Shown piece by piece: positions 8,913 through 17,700 of a DNA stretch of 64,000 bases (position 1 is its first letter; each line of letters starts with the position of its first letter). Made by a program: the position numbers and the translations under genes. Below the pieces are notes generated by a model. It did not search any database. It worked only from the letters and a program-made list of their open reading frames with translations, and was not told the origin of the DNA. This DNA is from Planctellipticum variicoloris (GTDB taxonomy: Bacteria > Planctomycetota > Planctomycetia > Planctomycetales > Planctomycetaceae): NCBI RefSeq assembly GCF_030622045.1, contig NZ_CP130886.1, positions 744,001 through 808,000 on the forward strand, written 5' to 3'.

Positions 8913-10814
8913 CTACTCCGCCTTCGACGGCGAGGCCTCTGGACGGTAATAGTCGCCGAGCATCCAGTCGACGAGCAGTTCGATCTCCTGCGGCGACATC
9001 GATTGCTCGAAGCTCGGCATGGCGTTGTTGTCACCATAGAAGTCGGCGTGCCCCGGCTGCTTCAGGAAGTCGATCAGCCACTTCCGACCGCCATAGCCGG
9101 TCAGCGTGGGGGCTCCGGCTCCGGAATTCTCGCTCAGGGCCGTTTCTTCGCCGGCCACATGCATACCGTGGCAATCGATGCATGCCGACGACAACGATCC
9201 GGACGCCAGAGTCGCGGACGCAAAGACTTCACGCCCGGCGGCGACGAGCGCCGCGTCATAGGGCTGCAGGTCCTTCCGGCCGCTCTGGGCTGCCAGAAAT
9301 TCAACCAGGGCTTTGACACTGGCGGCGTTTGCGGGCTGCTTGAGGACTTCTGCGTTGTCTTTGCACCAGCTCGCCATGTCTCCGGTCAGGAAACGCTCGC
9401 CCACGTTCTTTCCGTTGTGCGTGGCGTTCTTGAGCGGTTCAAACGTCGCGTCGTAGTCGGTCAGGACTTTCAACATCCATTCGCGCGAGCCGAACCCTCC
9501 CAGATCCGCCGCCGTCGCCGGATCCACGGCAAAGTTCTTGGAATGATCCGGGTTGAAAGTCACTTTCCAAACGTCGGCCCCCAGGCCGTTCTTGCCGTCC
9601 AGGCGATGGCAATTCGCGCACCGCCTGGCGAACAGCTTCGGCCCCATGAACAGCGGATCGTGCTGCACCAACTCCATCGCCCCGCCGCCGGGAATTCCCA
9701 GCGCCGACGCCAGTTCGACCGCCCGGTGGCCCTCCCGCTCGGCCTCGTGATACGCCGCCTGGTATTCCAGATCAGCCGCGTCTTCTTTCACCGCGATGAA
9801 GGAGAGGTAGCCCATTCCCGCCAGCAGCACGCCCAGGAACGACAGATTGAAAATGTGTCCCGCCCGGCTGCGGCCGATGAACGGCATCAGCACAATCACG
9901 CCCGCGATCAGCGTCGGGATGTAGACGGCCCCCACCTCCACGCCGTGCTTCTGGATGAACTCCATCTTCAGGAAGCGGAACAGAAACAAGAATTCCCACT
10001 CGGGACGGGCTGCACCGAAGGAGTCGACGTTGTTGGCGGGGCCCCACAAGGGGGCGCCAACCCAGGCCGTCAGCCCGACCACGATTGCCAGAACTCCGAG
10101 GCAGGCCAAGCCGTCTCGCAGAGCCTGATCCGGCCAGTAGCGGACGGCCGGCTCGGATCTGGTCTTCTCGCCGACCGCCAGACCGTGCCGGAACACGAGC
10201 CTGGAGTAGACGACGAGCAACCCGATCGCAATCGCCGGCAGGAGTCCCGCGTGCAGCGCGAAGAACCGGGTCAGGGTCTGATTGCCCATGATCTTGCCAC
10301 CCTGCGCCACGGTCAGCGCAGGCTGTCCGACGAAAGGAGCGGTTCCCAGGATCTTGTTGCGGGCGACAGAACCGTGATATCCGTACTGGTCCCACGGCAG
10401 CAGAAAGCCCGTCAGGAAGATCAGCATCACGACTTGCAGCATCGCCAGGCCGACCCAGAAGTTGACTTCCCGCGGCTGCAGATAAACCCGGTACACAATG
10501 AGCTGGAGGAAGTGGAGTCCCAGCAGGACCATGAGCGTGTGGGCGGCGTAGTGGTGCACGCCGCGGATCAGCCAGCCGAGCGTCAGTTCGTGCTGAATGA
10601 AGAACGTGCTTTCCCAGGCGGTCTGCGTGCCGGGGCTGTAGGCAGCCCAGAGCAGCAGGCCGGTCACCGCCTCCAGGAAGAAGGTGAAGGCGAGCATGGC
10701 GCCCCAGGTGTAGCGCCAGCGCGGCCCGCCCGGGATCGAATACTCCAGAAACCGGCCCCACGCGGTGCACCAGCCGGTGCGTTCATCGAACCAGGCGGAC
10801 AGCTTGTTGATCAC
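8913..10814 (-). CDS. Cytochrome b fused to a C-terminal diheme cytochrome c (bc-type complex)
   Basis: 633 residues from a GTG that overlaps the stop of the Rieske gene (GTGA). Residues about 1-390 are a cytochrome b6/b-type membrane part with both helix-B histidines 14 apart (in GVHHYAAHTLMVLLGLH), FLLPWDQYGYHGS, and PEWEFLFLFRFLK replacing the PEWY region. After the last membrane span come two c-type heme sites, CANCH (399-403) and CIDCH (545-549), with AMPSF as a likely Met ligand. In helix D, His188 is present, but the residue 15 later, normally the second His ligand, is Tyr203. The protein probably oxidises quinol with the Rieske subunit and passes electrons to its own c domains. Confidence 0.9.
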   Translation of the reverse strand: MINKLSAWFDERTGWCTAWGRFLEYSIPGGPRWRYTWGAMLAFTFFLEAVTGLLLWAAYSPGTQTAWESTFFIQHELTLGWLIRGVHHYAAHTLMVLLGLHFLQLIVYRVYLQPREVNFWVGLAMLQVVMLIFLTGFLLPWDQYGYHGSVARNKILGTAPFVGQPALTVAQGGKIMGNQTLTRFFALHAGLLPAIAIGLLVVYSRLVFRHGLAVGEKTRSEPAVRYWPDQALRDGLACLGVLAIVVGLTAWVGAPLWGPANNVDSFGAARPEWEFLFLFRFLKMEFIQKHGVEVGAVYIPTLIAGVIVLMPFIGRSRAGHIFNLSFLGVLLAGMGYLSFIAVKEDAADLEYQAAYHEAEREGHRAVELASALGIPGGGAMELVQHDPLFMGPKLFARRCANCHRLDGKNGLGADVWKVTFNPDHSKNFAVDPATAADLGGFGSREWMLKVLTDYDATFEPLKNATHNGKNVGERFLTGDMASWCKDNAEVLKQPANAASVKALVEFLAAQSGRKDLQPYDAALVAAGREVFASATLASGSLSSACIDCHGMHVAGEETALSENSGAGAPTLTGYGGRKWLIDFLKQPGHADFYGDNNAMPSFEQSMSPQEIELLVDWMLGDYYRPEASPSKAE

Positions 10815-11368
10815 AGTTCCACCTTCTGGGTCTTGCCGCCCTCGAATTCCTGATACTTCACCCAGACGCCGCCATCTTTGCGTACGTCGACGAGCAGGGT
10901 GTCCATACTGCGCGGAGCGATGTGGGTGATCTGTTCGCCGTCGAGCTTGAAATGCGCTCCGTGACACGGGCAGAGGAAGGTTTTGTCCGCAGGCTTGAGC
11001 TCGATCTTGCAGCCGAGATGCGGGCAGATGTCGTTCAGCGCCAGCACGATCCCCGGCCCCATCAGTCTCAGATAAACAGATCCAATAGTCCGATTTCGAA
11101 AGATGTTCCAAGCATCCACACGATCGGCCCGCAGCGCAAAATGGACCGGTTCTCCCGAAGCCGGGAGCTGCGAGACATTCGCGACGTACAGAAAACCGTT
11201 CTCAGCGCCGCGGAACGGCTCGCGTCGCTTCAGCAGCGGATCCAGGAAGAACGCCAGTCCGGCGGCGAACGGAGACAGAACGGCGGTTCCCACGATGGCC
11301 AGCGTGGCCAACGACTTGAGGAAGCCGCGACGCGGAGTGGCCTCCGCGGCATCCAGCGGATCAGACAT
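10811..11368 (-). CDS. Rieske [2Fe-2S] protein of a bc-type complex
   Basis: 185 residues. The N-terminus has a Tat-like RRGFLK motif followed by a hydrophobic anchor (LATLAIVGTAVLSPFAAGLAFFL). The cluster-binding loops are CPHLGC and CPCHGAHF, with the two Cys-His pairs expected of a Rieske centre. The stop codon overlaps the GTG start of the downstream cytochrome b-c gene by four bases, so the two are translationally coupled and should form one complex. No separate cytochrome c1 is needed because the heme c domains are on the partner. Confidence 0.93.
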   Translation of the reverse strand: MSDPLDAAEATPRRGFLKSLATLAIVGTAVLSPFAAGLAFFLDPLLKRREPFRGAENGFLYVANVSQLPASGEPVHFALRADRVDAWNIFRNRTIGSVYLRLMGPGIVLALNDICPHLGCKIELKPADKTFLCPCHGAHFKLDGEQITHIAPRSMDTLLVDVRKDGGVWVKYQEFEGGKTQKVEL

Positions 11369-11637
11369 GGTCAGTCTCTCCGGAGAGCATCAGTTCGGGG
11401 CAGGCGTCAATGGCGGGTGACCCGGCGAGCGGATCGTCGCAGGCAGGCATGTCAGCACGTTGATATCAAGCTTAGCTCGCCAATCCGTCCTGCAGCAAGC
11501 TCAAGTCGCGATTTCACGGAATTGATCGTTGCGGAACCAATGACTGTCACACGAGATACAGCACTTCAGACGTTCCGGCGGGGAGCGGGCAGTCCAGTAT
11601 TTTCGAAGCGAGTTGGCAGTTCGGCAGGCGGGAGCCC

Positions 11638-12903
11638 CTACGTCGGGCGTGCATACCACGTGCACAGCGACGCCAGCCCGCCTGTCTGAGCCAGTCGTCG
11701 GACACGGGTTTGCATGTGCCCCTGGCCGAGCAGTCCCGAGAATCCGTGATTGTGATCCGCAAGATTCAGTGCGAGATTCACATCGTCGTCGCTGGGTTGA
11801 GTACGCCCCTTCCCCGCCGCCACCCAGCGGGCCAGCCAGAGCGTGATGGGGAACATCAAAACCAGACTCGCCACCCCTTCCGTAAACGGTGCGTCGTAAA
11901 AGCCGCGACCGCAGAAGTGCAGTCCCTGGGTCTTCACCCGGAAATACCGCTCGAACAGTTCCTCCACTCCTGGAGTCAGCCGGCCCATCGGCCCCTCAAG
12001 CGCCTCGAAGCGGACTGCGGGCAAGTCCTCCTGCATGGCCGGCAGCTCTCCCGTTCCGCGGAGAAACCGCAAAATCGCCCGCAACAGCCGGTAGCGTCCC
12101 CCCCAGCCCGAGTTCAATTGATCGACCGTATCCTTCCGGGTGTAGGCCGCGGCCAGGATCCGGAAGTCCAGCCTGGCGACGCGCGAGGGCTCCACAGCCA
12201 TTGGAAACCGTGCATGTTCGACCGCCGCGGCCTGTCGAATGATTCCCAGGAATTCCTGCAGTTGCTGCCCCTGGACCGTCGCGAAGTGCGACTGCTCGAC
12301 AATTCCGGTCCACGTCAGAATTCGCAGCAGACGCAATTGCAACGGAGCCGTCGGATCGGCAAATGACTCGTCCAGCGCCGTCACGAACTGTTGAAAGTCG
12401 TCCCAACCAACCTGCTCGCTTCGCGTCAGTCGCGGCGCCGGCAGATTCTCAGCCCCTTGGGGAACGGCCAGCGTCGCCAGTTCGGTCAATTCCGGGCGCT
12501 GCGCCGCGACCGCAGCGCCCCGATTGGCAGTCACAGAAGGGCAACTGAACCGCAGACTCACTGCGAGACGTCCCCCCGCCGGGTGGAAGGCGTATGGATA
12601 GATCCGGCAAGGGAGCGGCTTGGCCGCTTCACCGAACTTTGCATGAATCCGGCACAGGCCCTGTTCGTTCAGAAAGACGCACCCGCCATCCGATCGATGC
12701 CCCAGCCGGTAGCGTTTCTTCCAGGGCGGTCCGGCATGCCAGACCAGCACCGGCCGATCGGCGGGGACCCCGTCCGCCGGCGTCCAGTCCTGCGATACGA
12801 TCCGCTGCCGCTCTTCCTCGGTCACTTCGATCAGGTGCTGTCTGCAGCAACCGGCACAATTGTGACAGCTCCAGTTCTGCAGCGTGGGAAGTTCGAGGCG
12901 CAT
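11638..12903 (-). CDS. YkgJ-family cysteine-cluster protein
   Basis: 421 residues starting at the ATG giving MRLELPTL (an upstream ATG adds eleven residues without support). The N-terminus has the pattern CHNCAGCC, then CVFLNEQGLC and LPCRIYPY, the conserved cysteines of the YkgJ/UPF0153 family, thought to bind a metal or Fe-S cluster. The remaining 280 residues have no motif I recognise and are rich in Arg and Leu. The molecular function of the family is not settled. It is followed on the left by 270 bases up to the Rieske gene in which I see no gene. Confidence 0.8.
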   Translation of the reverse strand: MRLELPTLQNWSCHNCAGCCRQHLIEVTEEERQRIVSQDWTPADGVPADRPVLVWHAGPPWKKRYRLGHRSDGGCVFLNEQGLCRIHAKFGEAAKPLPCRIYPYAFHPAGGRLAVSLRFSCPSVTANRGAAVAAQRPELTELATLAVPQGAENLPAPRLTRSEQVGWDDFQQFVTALDESFADPTAPLQLRLLRILTWTGIVEQSHFATVQGQQLQEFLGIIRQAAAVEHARFPMAVEPSRVARLDFRILAAAYTRKDTVDQLNSGWGGRYRLLRAILRFLRGTGELPAMQEDLPAVRFEALEGPMGRLTPGVEELFERYFRVKTQGLHFCGRGFYDAPFTEGVASLVLMFPITLWLARWVAAGKGRTQPSDDDVNLALNLADHNHGFSGLLGQGHMQTRVRRLAQTGGLASLCTWYARPT

Positions 12904-12965
12904 TGGTCCGCCGGCAAGGTGTCGTCCAGGTGGCACAGAAAGTCCTGTCTGCGCGTTTCGCCATC

Positions 12966-13565
12966 TCAGTCTGCAGTGGCGCGATAGATCCCCTCAAAAA
13001 TAATCCGTCGCTCCACCGCCGCCGGCACGAGATATCGGATCGAGCGGCCCGTCCGGACTCGCTCCCGAATGTCCGTGGCGGAAATGTCGATTCCGGGCAT
13101 CTTCACGATCCGCACCCGTTCGGCCAGCTTCCCCAGCGGCGACAGCTCCGGCAATGGCCGGTCGCCGCGATTCACGCCGACAATCGTTGCCAGTTCAGCA
13201 ATCCGTTCGGGTTGACGCCACTGTGGAAAACTCTCGAGCGAATCGGCTCCCATCAGCAGAAACAGCTCCCGCCCCGGGTTCTCGGCATGCAGAATCTCCA
13301 GCGTGTCGACCGTCCATGAAGGACCGCTACGATCGATTTCACACCGCGACACCCGGAAGTCAGGGTGGACCGCGATTGCCACGGAAATGAGTCCATATCG
13401 TTGTTCCGCCGGCGTTTGCTCCGCGGGCGACTTGAACGGCGACTGCGCCGCCGGCACGAACCAGACTTCGTCGAGTTCGCACTGCTCCCGGCACTGCTCG
13501 GCCAGAATCAGATGGCCGATGTGAATCGGATCGAACGTTCCGCCATAGATGCCAATTCGCGCCAC
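12966..13565 (-). CDS. nadD: Nicotinate-nucleotide adenylyltransferase
   Basis: 199 residues; catalyses ATP + nicotinate mononucleotide to deamido-NAD in NAD biosynthesis. Motifs: GGTFDPIHIGHL at residues 8-19 (the HxGH nucleotidyltransferase signature), FLLMGADSLESFPQW, and ISATDIRERVRTGRSIRYLVP near the C-terminus, which matches the ISSTxIR motif. The start is a GTG with AAGG upstream. The gene follows holA on the same strand, with a degenerate copy of a dispersed hairpin repeat in the 74-base gap. Confidence 0.95.
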   Translation of the reverse strand: MARIGIYGGTFDPIHIGHLILAEQCREQCELDEVWFVPAAQSPFKSPAEQTPAEQRYGLISVAIAVHPDFRVSRCEIDRSGPSWTVDTLEILHAENPGRELFLLMGADSLESFPQWRQPERIAELATIVGVNRGDRPLPELSPLGKLAERVRIVKMPGIDISATDIRERVRTGRSIRYLVPAAVERRIIFEGIYRATAD

Positions 13566-13586
13566 GAGAACGATACCTTATTTCCT

Positions 13587-13611
13587 CGTCTCCAGGCTCT
13601 GCCCGGGAACG
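13587..13611. repeat. Dispersed hairpin repeat, degenerate copy
   Basis: CGTCTCCAGGC, a three-base loop, then GCCCGGGAACG: an imperfect version of the perfect hairpin at 35722-35746. Flanking bases are similar too (TTTCCTCG before; a GCTCCGC element about 20 bases after). It lies between holA and nadD. Confidence 0.6.
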
Positions 13612-13639
13612 CACACTTCCGATGCTCCGCTTCGTCCTG

Positions 13640-14632
13640 TCAATCTCCGCGTCCCGACAACTGCAGGAGCAGCAACTCGAGCTGCATCCGGTCCGGCAAC
13701 CGGCTCCCCCCTTTGAGCCCGCTGTCGGTGGCCAGCAGCCGGCCCAGAATCCGCTCGGCCTTCGCCCGGCCGATCCGCTTGAGGTAGCCGGTCACAATCC
13801 CCACATCCCGCGGAAAGACGCCCGCCGCCCGGAGCCCCTCGTCGAGCGGCATTCGCCGGGAATTTTCCGTGCCGTGGGCATACTTCCGGAAGACGTAATT
13901 GATGCCCCCCACCAGCTTAGGAGCCGCTTCACCCGCGGTCAGCAACTGCCCAAGAGCCGCGAACGCCGCATTCAGATCCCCGTCGCGAGCGGCGTCGGTC
14001 ATCGCCCACGTCGTCTCAGTCCGCCAGCCGCCGACCAGCGTCCGGACGTCGGCCTCTTCGATCTTCTCCCGCTCGCCGATGTAAGACGCCAGCTTCGACA
14101 ATTCCTGGTCGAACAGCCCCAGATCTTCCCCCACCAGCTCGATCAGCAGCGGCCCCGCCTCGCGGGCCAGCGTTTTGCCATAAGTCGTGCGGGCCGTCTC
14201 CTGCAGCCACTTGATCAGGGCCGCCCCCTCCAGCTTGCTGCACTCGATCTCGCTGTTCGTCTTCGCGAGCTGTTTCGCCAGCCGGGTGTTCTTCGGCCAC
14301 GACTTCACGTCCAGAACCAGCACCGCCTTCTTCGACGGCTTCTCGGCGTACTTCTCCAGACCCGCGCGGTTCTTCGTGACGAAGTCCTCCGCGTCGTCGA
14401 TCTGCACCAGCCGGCGGTCGCCCCACATCGAGACAGTCCGCAACTCGTCGGTAATCGTCTGCAGATCGACGTCTTTGCCTGTAAACCGGCTCAGCGACGA
14501 CTCGTCGTCCCCGATCGCCGCTGTCCGCAGTTGCTGCAGGACGTTCGTCTTCAGATGCCGCTGCCCGCCGGACAGCACCACGATGGCCGGAATCTCCGCC
14601 GGGGGCTGCCGCAGGAACTCCGTCCCATGCAT
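13640..14632 (-). CDS. holA: DNA polymerase III, delta subunit
   Basis: 330 residues, the usual length for HolA, the clamp-loader wrench subunit. Recognisable elements are AIVVLSGGQRHLKTNVLQQL near the N-terminus, FTGKDVDLQTITDELRTVSMWGDRRLVQI with the conserved FxD..R(R)LV pattern, VLVLDVKSWPKNTRLAKQL, and the C-terminal helical part (GGINYVFRKYAHGTENSRRM). It starts at ATG 14632, preceded by AAGGAG at nine bases. It is next to nadD, a neighbourhood seen in other bacteria. Confidence 0.88.
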   Translation of the reverse strand: MHGTEFLRQPPAEIPAIVVLSGGQRHLKTNVLQQLRTAAIGDDESSLSRFTGKDVDLQTITDELRTVSMWGDRRLVQIDDAEDFVTKNRAGLEKYAEKPSKKAVLVLDVKSWPKNTRLAKQLAKTNSEIECSKLEGAALIKWLQETARTTYGKTLAREAGPLLIELVGEDLGLFDQELSKLASYIGEREKIEEADVRTLVGGWRTETTWAMTDAARDGDLNAAFAALGQLLTAGEAAPKLVGGINYVFRKYAHGTENSRRMPLDEGLRAAGVFPRDVGIVTGYLKRIGRAKAERILGRLLATDSGLKGGSRLPDRMQLELLLLQLSGRGD

Positions 14633-14674
14633 GTCTCGATACTCCTTGCAGCCAGACTACCGAGTCGAAGTAGG

Positions 14675-14742
14675 GTGAGTCGAGTCTTCGAGGCTCACCA
14701 TCACGTGCAGAAGTCGTGGTGAGCCTCGAAGACTCGACTCAC
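14675..14742. repeat. Long perfect inverted repeat (26-base stem, 16-base loop)
   Basis: Left arm 14675-14700 and right arm 14717-14742 are exact reverse complements, and the stem continues two positions outwards with a wobble. It lies between the end of the M20 peptidase gene and the start of holA, both minus strand. No T-run follows on either strand. Confidence 0.9.
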
Positions 14743-14766
14743 TCCGCCTTTGAACCGTCGGAGCAA

Positions 14767-15957
14767 TTACCGCAGCCGCTCCGCCCCGTCGGCGCAGAAC
14801 TGGTAGTACACCTCGGCCCCCTGCCGGAGCTGCTCGATCTCGATCCACTCGTCCTTCGTATGCGCCTGGGCGATATCTCCCGGCCCAAAGACAACGGCCG
14901 GAACCTGCGCCAGCGCCACGCGGGACGCGTGCGTCCCGTACGGCACGCCGATCTTGGCCTTGGGGCCAACCACCGGAACGATTGATTTCATCAGGGCCTC
15001 GGCCAGAGCGCCGTTCAGATCATCCGACAGCGGCGGGCTGTTCACGAACGGCGGATCGTTCGAAAAAGGGATGTCCGTCCGTGCCTTCAGGAAGTTCGTC
15101 ACCTCCTCGATCAGCCCCGTCCGGTCTTCGCCCGGCAGCACGCGACGGTCGATGTCGATGGCGCACCCGTCCGGCACCACATTGACGCTGCTTCCTCCGG
15201 CGATCAGGCCGACGGAAAATGTCGCCGGTCCGCACAAGGGATGGGCCGGTCGGGAGCCCGGCAGCCACGCCGCGAACTCTTCGAGCACCCCCAGGAGCTT
15301 CCCCATCCGGTAGATGGCGTTTACGCCGTCCATCGGCCGGGAACTGTGGCACGCCACCCCTTCCGTCCGCAGCTTCCAGCGGTAGGCTCCGCGATGGGCG
15401 ACGACAATGTCGAGCAGCGTCGGTTCCGCGACGATCGCGGCGGTCGGCTTCTGCGGACAGAGCTTGTACGCCGGCTTCCGGCCGAGCCAGGCGTCGACGA
15501 GGTGGTTGATCCCCAGGCTGGTGGCCTCTTCGTCGCAGGTCAGCGACAGGACGACATGCGGCCGGCCCGAAGGACGGTCTTTGCACAGCCGGAGGAACGC
15601 CGCCAGCATGGCGGCCATCCCCCCTTTGACGTCGCAGGTCCCGCGTCCGAACAGCTTGCCGTCCCGCTCGACCGGATCGAACGGCGGAATCACCATCCCG
15701 TCAGTGGGGACCGTATCCTGGTGGGCATCCAGCAGCAGCGTCGGAGCATCGGCCGATTCGGCGTCGAGGCGGGCCAGGACGTTCGCCCGGCCGGGAGCCG
15801 TTTCGACCCGCTCCCAGGCCACATCCGCTTTGGTGAGGACGTCGACCAGGTACGCCGTCACCCGAGTTTCCAGGTACTCGGGCCCTGTCACGTCCCGTCC
15901 CATCGGGTTGACGCTGGGAATGGCGACCAGATCCTTGAGGAGCGGCAGCGGATCCAT
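14767..15957 (-). CDS. M20 family metallopeptidase (ArgE/DapE type deacylase)
   Basis: 396 residues from the ATG giving MDPLPLLKDLVAIPSVNP, the usual N-terminus of this family; the reading frame upstream runs into a repeat tract and is non-coding. Metal and catalytic motifs: LLLDAHQDTVP (His and catalytic Asp), GRGTCDVKGGMAAMLAAFL (bridging Asp), SLTCDEEATSLG (Glu-Glu) and, at the C-terminus, AQAHTKDEWIE (His). A dimerisation insert lies between. Substrates of relatives include acetylornithine and succinyl-diaminopimelate; which applies here cannot be read from the sequence. Confidence 0.9.
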   Translation of the reverse strand: MDPLPLLKDLVAIPSVNPMGRDVTGPEYLETRVTAYLVDVLTKADVAWERVETAPGRANVLARLDAESADAPTLLLDAHQDTVPTDGMVIPPFDPVERDGKLFGRGTCDVKGGMAAMLAAFLRLCKDRPSGRPHVVLSLTCDEEATSLGINHLVDAWLGRKPAYKLCPQKPTAAIVAEPTLLDIVVAHRGAYRWKLRTEGVACHSSRPMDGVNAIYRMGKLLGVLEEFAAWLPGSRPAHPLCGPATFSVGLIAGGSSVNVVPDGCAIDIDRRVLPGEDRTGLIEEVTNFLKARTDIPFSNDPPFVNSPPLSDDLNGALAEALMKSIVPVVGPKAKIGVPYGTHASRVALAQVPAVVFGPGDIAQAHTKDEWIEIEQLRQGAEVYYQFCADGAERLR

Positions 15958-16267
15958 TGCAATCCTGTCGTCGGCAGAAACGCAGCCCCGGCCGACGCAC
16001 GACGGAACCGACCATCGCGCGCGGAGGCTTCGGATGTGGAGTGTCGACACTGGCCCCGACTCCGTCAAACCAGCGAGCGCGGAATTTGGTCCGTGGTCCG
16101 TGGTCAGTGGCGGGAGGACTCCGACGGTCTTCGCTGGCTCTCGTCTCTGGTCTCTCGAATTTCCCTGCATTGCCTCGCACGGCTCACACCGAGTAGTCTG
16201 GCGCGCCACACGTTCTGCCTGCAGCCGGGGATCTCTCGCACTTCATGCCCCCCAACCGGACTTGCGC
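15958..16267. other. Divergent intergenic region, M20 peptidase / ethanolamine permease
   Basis: 310 bases between divergently transcribed genes. The centre is a long 7-base-period repeat tract (listed separately). I see no gene and no cobalamin-riboswitch-like element, although the adjacent EutBC enzyme depends on adenosylcobalamin. Confidence 0.6.
16087..16166. repeat. Seven-base-period repeat tract, two unit families
   Basis: Starts with TGGTCCG twice, then TGGTCAG and TGGCGGG, continues through weaker units, and from 16139 runs TCTCGTC, TCTGGTC, TCTCGAA. The phase of seven is kept from start to end. Confidence 0.75.
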
Positions 16268-17698
16268 ATGTCCGCCGCTACGGCCGCTCCGCCCCAGCTC
16301 AAACGCACGCTCGGACCGCTCAGCCTCTGGGGGCTGGGTGTCGGTTATGTGATCTCCGGGGAGTACTTCGGCTGGAATCTGGGTCTCCCGCTGGGGGGCT
16401 CGCTCGGCATGCTCATCGCCTTCGTCATCGTGACGACGATGTACATCACCTTCGTCCTGAGCTACGTGGAACTCGCCTGCGCCATTCCCAGAGCCGGCGG
16501 CGGCTTCGTCTACGGCGTCCGCGGCCTCGGACGCTGCGGCGGATATTTCACCGGCGTCGCACAGGTCGTCGAGTTCATTTTCGCCCCGCCGGCGATTGCC
16601 ATGGCCATCGGCGCGTATGCCGCCACCTGGCGTCCCGGCACCGATCCGCGGATGGTGGCCTTGGTCGCGTTTGTGGCCTTCACGGCCCTCAACCTCTGGG
16701 GCGTCCAGCAGGCGGCGGCCTTCGAACTGATCGTGACACTGTTTGCGGTCGGCGAAATTCTGCTCTTCACCGGCGCTGCCGCCCCGCATGTCAGCCTGGA
16801 GCGATTCGCCGCGAACGGTCTGCCGAACGGCGTCTGGGGCATCATCGGCGCGTTGCCGTTTGCGATCTGGTTCTATCTGGCCATCGAAGGGGTCGCGAAC
16901 GCCGCCGAGGAAGCTCGCAATCCCCAGCGCGATGTTGCCATCGGCTTCGGCTCGGCCCTCGCGACGTTGGTGGTTCTGGCAAGTTGCGTTCTGGTCTGCG
17001 CCGTGGGCGTCGGCGGCTGGGAACAGATCGTCTGGTCACCGGGCGATCTCGTTCAGACCACCGCCGGTCTGGTCCCGCGCGAGGGGGCGCCGATGTCCGA
17101 CAGCCCCTTGCCGTTGGCGCTGGGCCAGGTTTTTTCGTCGAATCACACGCTCTACCATTTGCTGATCGGCGTCGGGGCGCTGGGGTTGATCTCCAGCCTC
17201 AACGGGATCATCCTGATCGCCAGCCGGGCGCTGTTCGAAATGGGCCGGGCCGGGTTTCTGCCCCGCCGGATCGGCAAAGTCCACCCCCGCACGCACGCTC
17301 CCGCCAACGCCCTGCTGCTCAATCTTGCCATTGGAGCCGCGTCGATCCTGTTTCTCGACACCGGCCGACTGATCACGCTGGCCGCAATGGGGGCCGTCAC
17401 GCTCTACGTCCTTTCGATGGAAGCGCTGGTTCGACTGCGAACCCGCGAACCCGATCTCCCCCGCCCGTTCCGCACGCCCTGGTATCCCATCTTCCCGCGG
17501 ACCGCGCAAGCCATCGCCGCGGTCTGCCTCGCCGCCATGCTCTGGCAGAATCTTTCCTTCGCCGAGCCGCTGCTGTCCGTCACCCTCTGGTATGCCTTCG
17601 CAGCCCTCGTCGCGGCGGCGTATTATGGCATCGTCGTCCACTGGCAACCGGACGTCGCCGCAAACGAAGCCGCCGTCGAACTTGTCGAGACCGCCTGA
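16268..17698 (+). CDS. eat: Ethanolamine permease (APC family)
   Basis: 476 residues with about 12 hydrophobic segments. The N-terminus LKRTLGPLSLWGLGVGYVISGEYFGWNLGLPLGG matches the APC amino-acid transporter subgroup that contains ethanolamine permease; IPRAGGGFVYGVRGLG and the later GALPFAIWFYLAIEGVANAAEE are also typical. It starts at the ATG giving MSAATAAPP. The gene ends two bases before eutB, and eutC follows, so import of ethanolamine for EutBC is the clear contextual role. The longer reading frame upstream covers non-coding repeat sequence. Confidence 0.9.
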   Translation: MSAATAAPPQLKRTLGPLSLWGLGVGYVISGEYFGWNLGLPLGGSLGMLIAFVIVTTMYITFVLSYVELACAIPRAGGGFVYGVRGLGRCGGYFTGVAQVVEFIFAPPAIAMAIGAYAATWRPGTDPRMVALVAFVAFTALNLWGVQQAAAFELIVTLFAVGEILLFTGAAAPHVSLERFAANGLPNGVWGIIGALPFAIWFYLAIEGVANAAEEARNPQRDVAIGFGSALATLVVLASCVLVCAVGVGGWEQIVWSPGDLVQTTAGLVPREGAPMSDSPLPLALGQVFSSNHTLYHLLIGVGALGLISSLNGIILIASRALFEMGRAGFLPRRIGKVHPRTHAPANALLLNLAIGAASILFLDTGRLITLAAMGAVTLYVLSMEALVRLRTREPDLPRPFRTPWYPIFPRTAQAIAAVCLAAMLWQNLSFAEPLLSVTLWYAFAALVAAAYYGIVVHWQPDVAANEAAVELVETA

Positions 17699-17700
17699 TC

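Noticed and set aside
8796-10853. A 685-codon plus-strand open frame opposite the cytochrome b-c gene
   Set aside because: High-GC shadow: the minus strand encodes clear heme and membrane motifs, while this frame is Gln/Arg/Asp-rich without any domain.
15958-16267. Possible cobalamin riboswitch upstream of the ethanolamine genes
   Set aside because: No B12-box-like sequence or multi-stem structure seen; the space is mainly a heptamer repeat tract.
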